Shown here piece after piece: positions 1 through 6,507 of a stretch of DNA of 11,137 nucleotides (within the stretch, counting starts at the first letter, position 1; each line of letters opens with the position of its first letter). A program made the position numbers and the translations under genes. The notes beneath the pieces were generated by a model. The model searched no databases. It was given only the letters and a program-made list of their open reading frames with translations, and was not told the origin of the DNA. The stretch is taken from contig CAZIJQ010000069.1 in the NCBI GenBank assembly GCA_964539785.1, positions 1 through 11,137 on the forward strand. Reading direction: 5' to 3'. Source of the stretch: JABMPO01 sp964539785. Lineage in GTDB: Bacteria > Fidelibacterota > Marinisomatia > Marinisomatales > TCS56.

Positions 1-39
1 AGATTCTTTGAATGTTGCACTTACTAATTGAATCCTGGA

Positions 40-1665
40 TTAAAAGAAAATTGCCCATAGTGTAAGAATTGTCAAAACCAGAATCACTGAAAAGACAATA
101 TTCAATTTATTCCACAGTGGATTCTTAGAATCCATTTTCTGTATGAAAGGACTACTGACCTGGTCAGCGGTCGCAAATGTTAATCCGGCCAGCTTATTTC
201 TTTCTGGTGGATTGGTATATAAACTAACACCAATTAAAATTGCCGAAGAGACGATAAACAAGAAGACGGCGAAGTGTAAGAAATTCATTTCCGAATACCA
301 GGAAAAACTTCCCAGTGAAAGCGAGCTGGTTTTAGTAACGATTTCCAGAATCAGGCGCAGGGCACCCATTACTGCCCCGGCCACCAGGGCCGAAATCGCG
401 CCTTTGCCATTCGCACGCTTCCAGAATATGCCAAAAATGAAAACAGCCGCAATTGGGGGACTGATATAAGCCTGGACACTCTGCAAGTAGACAAATAGTT
501 GAGAGCTGACACTGCGAATAAGCGGCACCCACAGGATTCCCAGAATCACCAAAACCGTAGTGGCCAGACGACCAACCAGAACTAATTCACGTTCACTGGC
601 CTGCGGTTTATAATATTTATAAAAATCCATTGTAAATAGGGTTGAACTGCTATTAAAACAACTTGCCAGCGAAGACATTAATGCCGCCAACAGACTGGCT
701 ATTACCATACCTTTTATACCAACCGGTAGTAAATTACTGGAAACTAAGCGCGGATATGCTTCATCGCCTCTGATATCGGGGAACATGGCCAGGGCAATCA
801 TACCCGGTAATACCAGAATAAAGACCGGTAATATTTTTAGAAAACCGGCAAAGATAGCACCACTACGGGCATGATTAATATTTTTTGCAGCTAAGACTCG
901 CTGAACGATAAACTGATCGGTACACCAATACCAGATTCCAAGGATTGGTGCTCCAAAAATAATCCCGGTCCAGGGAAAATCGGGATGGGATGCTGATTTA
1001 AACATTGAGAAAAATTCAGGTGGCAGTTTAGCCTGCAGGCCAGAAAAACCGCCTACTTCGTTTAGCCCCAATGTTGTCAGCAGGATTGCACCACCTATTA
1101 ATACAATTGTCTGGATCACCTCGGTATATATAACTGCACTTAAACCACCAGCAATCGTATATAACCCGGTAATGATCACCAACACAATTGCGGAAGTCAT
1201 CATATCCCAGCCCAGAATGGCGTGCAAAAGGAGGCCGCCGGCTAAAAGCGTCACCGATATTTTAGTGATCACATAAGCAATAATTGATACTGAAGTTAAA
1301 TACATCCTGCTGGATCGATTATAGCGACGTTCCAGAAATTCGGGCATGGTAAATACGCCCGACTTAAGATAGAATGGTACAAAGATCCAACCCAGGAATA
1401 GCACCATAAAAGCTGCCAACCACTCAAAATTACCGACCGCCAAACCACTGCTTGCGCCGGAACCGGCCAAGCCAATAAAATGTTCACTCGAAATATTTGA
1501 GGCAAACAGAGAAGCTCCAATTGCAATCCAGCCGACATTGCGACCGGCTAAAAAATAGTCAGTGCTTGTTTTACCACGACGAGAAAAATAAACACCAATA
1601 CCCAGAACAATCAGAAAATACAGAAGAATAACGATTCCATCGATGGTAGAAATGCTAGTGAGCAT
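40..1665 (-). CDS. Sodium/glucose-type symporter (SSS family, SGLT subgroup)
   Basis: Inner-membrane sodium-coupled sugar importer, 541 residues, close to the length of Vibrio SGLT (543). It is hydrophobic throughout, with about 14 membrane segments expected. SGLT hallmarks are visible: DYFLAGR at 36-42, ASLFASNISSEHFIGLAG at 51-68 followed by FEW at 80-82, YTIAGGLSAVIYTEVIQ at 169-185, YWCTDQFIVQRVLAAKN at 246-262 and FLKILPVF at 275-282. The stretch LAALMSSLASCFNSSSTLF (326-344) includes the paired serines S331/S332 that bind sodium at the Na2 site in this family. H62, E81 and K277 match sugar-site positions in characterised SGLTs. These motifs resemble glucose/galactose carriers more than proline or pantothenate carriers; the exact sugar is inferred from the neighbouring glucanases. 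The ATG at 1665 is preceded by AGGGA with a 10-base spacer. It stands 304 bases after the response regulator, so it probably has its own promoter. Confidence 0.93.
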   Translation of the reverse strand: MLTSISTIDGIVILLYFLIVLGIGVYFSRRGKTSTDYFLAGRNVGWIAIGASLFASNISSEHFIGLAGSGASSGLAVGNFEWLAAFMVLFLGWIFVPFYLKSGVFTMPEFLERRYNRSSRMYLTSVSIIAYVITKISVTLLAGGLLLHAILGWDMMTSAIVLVIITGLYTIAGGLSAVIYTEVIQTIVLIGGAILLTTLGLNEVGGFSGLQAKLPPEFFSMFKSASHPDFPWTGIIFGAPILGIWYWCTDQFIVQRVLAAKNINHARSGAIFAGFLKILPVFILVLPGMIALAMFPDIRGDEAYPRLVSSNLLPVGIKGMVIASLLAALMSSLASCFNSSSTLFTMDFYKYYKPQASERELVLVGRLATTVLVILGILWVPLIRSVSSQLFVYLQSVQAYISPPIAAVFIFGIFWKRANGKGAISALVAGAVMGALRLILEIVTKTSSLSLGSFSWYSEMNFLHFAVFLFIVSSAILIGVSLYTNPPERNKLAGLTFATADQVSSPFIQKMDSKNPLWNKLNIVFSVILVLTILTLWAIFF

Positions 1666-1969
1666 ATGAAATTATTCCCTATTGACTAAATTTACATGTG
1701 TCGACTAGCAATCAATAACAAAAACTCTGCCATAAGCTATCTGCCGTCTATATAAAAAAAATAATTATGTGTCTGCAAGCATTAAAAAATTGAACATTGT
1801 TTTTTATTCGACGAAAAATGCACAAGTCCGTTGTCGAGATTAGCAAAGTCACACCGGTTATTAGCCGGCCTGAAACAAATGCTCAGTTGCCTCCACTAAA
1901 ACGGATATTCCGATCTGTTATCATTATTATAAGACTTGTTATTAAAATGATAAGAAATAAGCTTGGTGA
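1666..1969. other. 304-base AT-rich intergenic region upstream of the symporter
   Basis: This gap separates the end of the response-regulator gene from the symporter start. No convincing gene is visible in either direction. It holds a possible sigma-54 promoter on the minus strand (1718-1732), a Shine-Dalgarno AGGGA at 1676-1680, and an inverted pair TCGAC (1808-1812) / GTCGA (1833-1837) about 80-105 bases upstream of that promoter, a distance typical for activator binding sites. No hairpin followed by a T run was found to mark the end of the sensor operon, so read-through into the symporter cannot be excluded. Confidence 0.6.
1718..1732 (-). promoter_or_regulatory. Possible sigma-54 (-24/-12) promoter of the symporter
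   Basis: Read on the minus strand the site is TGGCAG-AGTTT-TTGT. The GG and the TTG have the exact spacing of the consensus TGGCAC-N5-TTGC, but the last base of the -12 element is T where C is expected. Transcription would start near 1706, giving a leader of about 41 bases before the symporter ATG. The neighbouring regulator is a sigma-54 activator and a better copy of the same motif precedes the GH3 gene, which is why a one-mismatch site is listed. Chance occurrence is possible. Confidence 0.4.
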
Positions 1970-3418
1970 TTATTTCAGTCCTAATTCCCGGCACATTCTA
2001 TGGAAATTGGGGGGAGCCAAACCCAATTTATAAGCGGCATCAGCGTCAGTTTTTGAATTTTGACGGACATATTTAAAATAATCACGTCGAAAATTGGTTT
2101 CCACTTCCTTGAGCGGTTTGATTTTATCATTCGCCGACATCACCTGGGCCGCAGTGGTCTGGGCTGATTTTTCAACTAAACCCAATGTGTTACGAACCTT
2201 GATTGCAGTTATTTCCTGTTCCGAGGTTAATACCAGGCGTTGTATAATATTCTTCAATTGCCGGATGTTGCCTGGCCAGTGATAGCGATTCAGTATATCA
2301 GTACTTTCCGGGCTCAACTTTGGTGGAATTCTGCCCAGATCAACACTGTAGTATTTTATGAAATGTTCCACAATCAACGGAACATCCTCCTGATGGTCAA
2401 TAAGAGCAGGCGTCCTGATTTGTAAAATATTAAGACGGTAGTATAAATCTTCCCGAAACTGCTTGGCCTGCATCATTTTTTCAAGATCGCTGTTAGTGGC
2501 TGAAATGACTCGAATATCGACCTGATACCTCTTCTTCCGGCCAATCTTATCCACTTCACCATTCTCCAATACCCGTAATAATTTAGCCTGGGCTTGAAGT
2601 GGTAGTTCTGAGACCTCATCCAGAAATATAGTGCCATTATTGGCCAATTCAAATAGACCGGCCTTTTCCTGGTTGGCACCGGTGAAAGACCCTTTTACAA
2701 AGCCAAACAATTCACTTTCAATTAGATCTTTGGGGATTGCAGCACAGTTAACGGTGATAAAGTTTTCATATTTCCGCGGACTGTTATAATGAATATTCAT
2801 CGCTACCAGTTCTTTACCGGTACCGGATTGACCGGTTATCATAACACTGGCGCCAGATTGAGCATATTGAGCGATTTGCTTGTGCAATTCCAGCATTGAC
2901 TCGGCCTGACCTAATAGAGGTCGTTTTTCCAGAATCGAACGGATATTACGGTCCAGCTTGGACTGAGAACGATTCTTTTCGATTTCCAACCGCCGCTTTT
3001 CATAGGCATTCATAATACTCAAAATGAAATCGGTGGGTTGATAGATGTATTCTTCAATATCCGAAGGATATTTAGTGCCATACCAGTAGGCACCGCTATC
3101 CAGTAGTTGGTTGGCAAAATATAAGTCTGACTGGTTTATGGTCCTTTTGGTAATAACAATTACCTGCAGGGTTGAATCAATCTTACGAATCGCCTTAATC
3201 AGCTTCTCACCATAGAGACCGCCGGCAATTTGAAAATCCATAATAATTACATCGCATTTATGTTTCTTGTCCGCCAGGAAATTCAGGGCGTCCTGGCCAT
3301 TTGACACGACCTGCGATATATTGATATTTTTATTGAAGGGAATGATCGTATTGGTAATTCGACGAACATCAAATTCTTCATCCTCGATTACCAGTAAATT
3401 AATTTTATGGTCTTGCAT
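1970..3418 (-). CDS. NtrC-type sigma-54 response regulator
   Basis: Cytoplasmic transcription activator, 482 residues, with three parts. The receiver domain (about 6-125) has acidic residues E12/D13, the probable phosphorylated aspartate D61 (VIIMDF), T90 (VIVIT) and K116. An AAA+ ATPase (about 168-395) shows Walker A GQSGTGKE (196-203), the sigma-54 contact loop as GSFTGA (243-248, a common variant of GAFTGA), Walker B TIFLDE (263-268), the arginine-finger region FREDLYYRLN (321-330) and WPGNIRQLKN (381-390). A Fis-type helix-turn-helix occupies the last 30 or so residues (AAYKLGLAPPNFHRMCRELG). All residues needed for ATPase activity and sigma-54 contact look intact, so it should activate -24/-12 promoters when phosphorylated. 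It is the last gene of the sensor operon, 14 bases after the kinase stop, with a weak GAAGAG ribosome site. The kinase is its obvious partner. Likely targets are the GH3-GH16 genes and perhaps the symporter. Confidence 0.93.
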   Translation of the reverse strand: MQDHKINLLVIEDEEFDVRRITNTIIPFNKNINISQVVSNGQDALNFLADKKHKCDVIIMDFQIAGGLYGEKLIKAIRKIDSTLQVIVITKRTINQSDLYFANQLLDSGAYWYGTKYPSDIEEYIYQPTDFILSIMNAYEKRRLEIEKNRSQSKLDRNIRSILEKRPLLGQAESMLELHKQIAQYAQSGASVMITGQSGTGKELVAMNIHYNSPRKYENFITVNCAAIPKDLIESELFGFVKGSFTGANQEKAGLFELANNGTIFLDEVSELPLQAQAKLLRVLENGEVDKIGRKKRYQVDIRVISATNSDLEKMMQAKQFREDLYYRLNILQIRTPALIDHQEDVPLIVEHFIKYYSVDLGRIPPKLSPESTDILNRYHWPGNIRQLKNIIQRLVLTSEQEITAIKVRNTLGLVEKSAQTTAAQVMSANDKIKPLKEVETNFRRDYFKYVRQNSKTDADAAYKLGLAPPNFHRMCRELGLK

Positions 3419-3432
3419 TTTTTTGACTCTTC

Positions 3433-4899
3433 TTAACTACTAATCGTTATAATAAACTTGGCACCACCATCGTCTGAAATTTCAGCATCCAATTCCCACC
3501 CACAGCGCTTGCAGTTCGCATAGGCTATATAACAACCATAGCCTGCATTCTGTGCCTGTTCTTTGGAAGTTGTATCCTCAAGGAACAATTTCTTGATCCC
3601 ATTTTCAGCAACCTGCAGCATTTCCTCATTAAAACTATTACCGTTATCTTCAATGCTGACCCGAATTGTTTTAGATTCAACGTCAAACACAGTTCCTACC
3701 CTAACAATGACTGGCTGATTGCTGTTGTGATCGATAGAATTTTGAATCAAGGGTTCTAAAATTTCCCAAATCACATATTCATTGATTGGCACTAACGGCA
3801 GATTCGGATCAAGTTCCAATTGATATTTTTGGTTGACTCCTTCCCGGTAAACCCGACGAAAGATATGGTCGACTATAAATCGGATGATTGAATTTAGATC
3901 ACTGCGGAAAATCGGATTACGGATAACCTGGAGGGGAGGATCAAAGGCCTTCATATCATAGATCGCCCGCGAGATAAAATTGGCATATTTGCTGACACGA
4001 AAGCGGATTTTATCGAGATTATCGGTTGCCATGAGGCGTAGGTCTTCTTTTATGAAGCCCATAATTTTTTCAGCTTTATGGTGCGTGTGATAAATCCGCC
4101 GAGTGAACAGAGCCTCTTTTTCATGCTCAATCTGTCTTCGCATCTGCCGTTCCCGAACCGCAAATAATTGTTTCTGGGCGTCGTCCCGCTCTTTTACAGT
4201 AAAGGAAGAAATATAGAACATGGCCAGCAGTCCCAACAGAATCAGGGCCGAGAACAGAGCCGCCGTCTCACTATAGGTTATCGAAATTTGCTCTGCTAAA
4301 TTGCTGAAATCAGGAGCAATCCGCATGTATACTACACCGCTGTACTCGCCTTGTGGAACAAAAGGAACAAAAATGTGGAATGTATTATCGCCTTCAAGAA
4401 AACTGAAAATTTGCTCTGATTCACTGAGTGAAACCGCCTTCTGGTTATAGAGATTGAATATCCGTTGATCGGCAATATCCATGGAGCCGGTCGGCTCCAA
4501 ACCGCGAAAAATGACAGAAATTAAATCCTGCCCATTGGAGATAATATGGGAATGGTCGTCATGTTCATAAATGATAAAAACCTGTTCCACATTCTTTTGC
4601 AATACCTGTTGACTGAGAATGATATTGAATTTTTGCTCCAGTCCCTGGAGCTCTTCCAACTGTTGCGGTGGTCGCGCAATCCTCTGTTCCAACAAAAATT
4701 CCAGGGAAGCAGTAGTCAGATCGGCAATCCGTTCAGCCGAATCACGACGGTACAAATCAAGTGTTTTAGCCAGCAGATCACTGGTCGAAGCATTGTGAAT
4801 AAACGACAGAATAATTTGAAAAATGGCAATCACCAGGAACAGTATCAACAAGTGCTTGAGTTCAAATCGATATGATTTTAAAGCGGAGAATAGTTTCAT
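3433..4899 (-). CDS. Membrane sensor histidine kinase with atypical catalytic motifs
   Basis: 488 residues. Transmembrane helix 1 is at about 16-34, followed by a periplasmic sensor domain of about 175 residues (35-211) that I do not recognise, helix 2 at about 212-231, then a charged coiled-coil linker (236-265). The dimerisation region has no classical H-E-x-x-x-P box; the histidine-rich stretch IYHTHHKAEKI (269-279) is the best candidate for the phosphorylated site (H271, H273 or H274). The ATP-binding domain is recognisable: N box EPLIQNSIDHN (382-392), G1 box DNGNSF (418-423, where DxGxG is usual) and a glycine motif GYGCYIAY (453-460). C463 and C466 form a CxxC near the end. The gene starts 26 bases after the binding-protein stop, with AGGT 6 bases before its ATG, and is followed closely by the response regulator. 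I infer that the periplasmic domain reads the anchored binding protein next to it. Confidence 0.85.
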   Translation of the reverse strand: MKLFSALKSYRFELKHLLILFLVIAIFQIILSFIHNASTSDLLAKTLDLYRRDSAERIADLTTASLEFLLEQRIARPPQQLEELQGLEQKFNIILSQQVLQKNVEQVFIIYEHDDHSHIISNGQDLISVIFRGLEPTGSMDIADQRIFNLYNQKAVSLSESEQIFSFLEGDNTFHIFVPFVPQGEYSGVVYMRIAPDFSNLAEQISITYSETAALFSALILLGLLAMFYISSFTVKERDDAQKQLFAVRERQMRRQIEHEKEALFTRRIYHTHHKAEKIMGFIKEDLRLMATDNLDKIRFRVSKYANFISRAIYDMKAFDPPLQVIRNPIFRSDLNSIIRFIVDHIFRRVYREGVNQKYQLELDPNLPLVPINEYVIWEILEPLIQNSIDHNSNQPVIVRVGTVFDVESKTIRVSIEDNGNSFNEEMLQVAENGIKKLFLEDTTSKEQAQNAGYGCYIAYANCKRCGWELDAEISDDGGAKFIITISS

Positions 4900-4925
4900 G
4901 ATTATACCTGGCTTAACCGGACGAG

Positions 4926-6245
4926 TTACAGGTCATTAATCAAATCTGACGCTGACGATAGCGCCTCTGAGACTGTCCGCTTGCCAGTCAGGGCATCGTT
5001 GATACTTTGGGAAAGAATATCTGAAATCTTGGTATAATTTATTAGCGCCGGCCGGTGGATACCTGATTCCATCATGTTTCGCAAACGGATCAAGTCGGCA
5101 TATTCCTGACAGTAGGTAGTATCCTCATATATATCATTCCGGATCGGTAAATAGCCACCGTATTCATAAAGTATTTTCTGAGCCTCAGCCGAGTAGGCAT
5201 ATTGCAGGAACAGGCTGGCTGTAGCTTTATGGGGAGAATCTTTGGCAATCATCAGATTCCAGCCGCCAAACACCGTTGCAGGGTGCTGGCCATTAAAATG
5301 CGGTAATGGCGCAATCACCAGATTTTTGACTTTCATCGAATCCTCCGGAAAAACCGAAATATTGCTGGTAAAACTAGGCCACCCTCTGAAAAAAGGTATA
5401 TCATTACTCAAGGCATACCGGTAACTTTCATTTTCAGTAAAACCAGTCACAATCGGTGGTGTTATTTGATTTTTATTGATTAAATCAACCATCAGTTGGC
5501 AACTTTCCACTGCTTCGGGACTATTCAATTGAAATTGGTTATCAGCATAGATTTGACTGCCATTACCCCCCAGAATTTCGATATAATTGCAGATCAACCC
5601 TTCGTATCCGGCTCCCTGGAACATATAAAATGGTAGGCCGGTAAAATAATTGGAATGGATCTGAAATAGTTGCTCCCAAGTAATTGATTCCTCCAACAAC
5701 AACCGGATCTGGTTATAATTCGGTAATTCCTCCAGCAGATCACGGCGATAGTACATAATACCCACATCAATATATAGCGGTATACCAACCAGGCGATTTT
5801 CAAAATAACAGGTTGTAAGAGCATGAGGCAGTAGCTTTTTGAGATCAACCTCTGGTATATAGGTTCCCAATGGTTCAGCCCATTTAGCAAAACGCGGCAA
5901 CCAGATTAAATCCACGGCAAATATATCGATGCGACTGTTTTTCCCCCGCAGTGCGCGGGCGATCAGTTCTTTGCGTTCGTTAGTATTGAATACTGTGAAA
6001 GGCAGATCGATCGGGACTACTTCTATCCGGCCACGGTAACGGTCGTTGAATTGATTAATAATCTTTTGATGGGCAACCGAAATATTATCAGCGAAATAAA
6101 TTCGTTCTACATTATCATCGGTGGGACTGAAATCCCTAAAGGGAAATATATATAGAATCAAGGTGAGCAGTATTGCTGCGAGGATCAGGTATACCGCAAC
6201 CCGGTATTGACCCATAAAGCGCCGCGGCAGATTTAGTTGCAACAT
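4926..6245 (-). CDS. Membrane-anchored family 1-type sugar-binding protein
   Basis: 439 residues with the fold signature of ABC-type oligosaccharide-binding proteins: GIPLYIDVGIMYYRRDLLEE (154-173), GGWNLMIAK (327-335) followed by the usual alanine-rich helix and YSAEAQKILYEYGGYLPIR (351-369), and a C-terminal RPALINYTKISDILSQSI (398-415). The N terminus has basic residues then one hydrophobic segment (about 17-35) with no cysteine lipobox and no clear signal-peptidase site, so it looks like an uncleaved inner-membrane anchor with the binding domain in the periplasm. No ABC permease or ATPase gene lies beside it; instead a histidine kinase and response regulator follow in the same operon. A sensing role is therefore inferred rather than uptake. 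The ligand is unknown; beta-gluco-oligosaccharides are the natural guess from the divergent glucanases. The ATG at 6245 has no clear ribosome site; M11 is an alternative start and would keep the anchor. Confidence 0.87.
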   Translation of the reverse strand: MLQLNLPRRFMGQYRVAVYLILAAILLTLILYIFPFRDFSPTDDNVERIYFADNISVAHQKIINQFNDRYRGRIEVVPIDLPFTVFNTNERKELIARALRGKNSRIDIFAVDLIWLPRFAKWAEPLGTYIPEVDLKKLLPHALTTCYFENRLVGIPLYIDVGIMYYRRDLLEELPNYNQIRLLLEESITWEQLFQIHSNYFTGLPFYMFQGAGYEGLICNYIEILGGNGSQIYADNQFQLNSPEAVESCQLMVDLINKNQITPPIVTGFTENESYRYALSNDIPFFRGWPSFTSNISVFPEDSMKVKNLVIAPLPHFNGQHPATVFGGWNLMIAKDSPHKATASLFLQYAYSAEAQKILYEYGGYLPIRNDIYEDTTYCQEYADLIRLRNMMESGIHRPALINYTKISDILSQSINDALTGKRTVSEALSSASDLINDL

Positions 6246-6427
6246 TCGGTGACTAGTATTTTTATTATCATTTTAATAACTTACATTCTTAACAGTGGTG
6301 AAGATAACTATCATTCGTACACTACCCAAACCATTTTAAGTACCATGGTAATACTTTATTCCTGTTAGATTGACGACAAACTAAAATTGAAATTGTATGT
6401 TAACCGGCTTAAAGTTGTCTCCATCAC

Positions 6428-6442
6428 TGGCATAATTCTTGC
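6428..6442 (+). promoter_or_regulatory. Sigma-54 (-24/-12) promoter of the glucanase genes
   Basis: The sequence TGGCAT-AATTC-TTGC matches the sigma-54 consensus TGGCAC-N5-TTGC with correct spacing: GG ends at 6430 (-24) and GC ends at 6442 (-12). Transcription would begin near 6454, leaving a leader of about 54 bases before the GH3 start at 6508. An NtrC-type activator is encoded in the divergent operon, which makes this the most plausible regulatory link in the locus. Mapping of transcript ends has not been seen, so the call rests on motif and context. Confidence 0.72.
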
Positions 6443-6444
6443 CA
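6428..6444. promoter_or_regulatory. Palindrome TGGCA-N7-TGCCA in the divergent promoter region
   Basis: The plus-strand sigma-54 site sits in a perfect 5+5 inverted repeat centred on 6436. Read on the minus strand it is TGGCAA-GAATT-ATGC, which keeps GG and GC at the -24 and -12 positions but has ATGC in place of TTGC. It could therefore be a weaker divergent sigma-54 promoter for the sensor operon (start near 6418, leader of about 173 bases), or the symmetry may be accidental because the two promoter elements partly mirror each other. Confidence 0.35.
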
Positions 6445-6507
6445 ATCACCTAATACCATTCTAACCATAATGAAAATTATAACTAGTGCTTACATTGGGC
6501 GATCAAA

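Noticed and set aside
1854..1868. CCGG-N7-CCGG hairpin as a terminator for the sensor operon.
   Set aside because: The stem is only 4-5 pairs and no T run follows on the minus strand.
1797..2033. Short plus-strand open frame in the gap and over the end of the regulator gene.
   Set aside because: It overlaps the regulator's helix-turn-helix coding region, and its translation resembles no known protein.
4926..6245. Reading the binding protein as the first gene of an ABC sugar-import operon.
   Set aside because: No permease or ATPase gene is present on either side; the following genes are a kinase and a response regulator.
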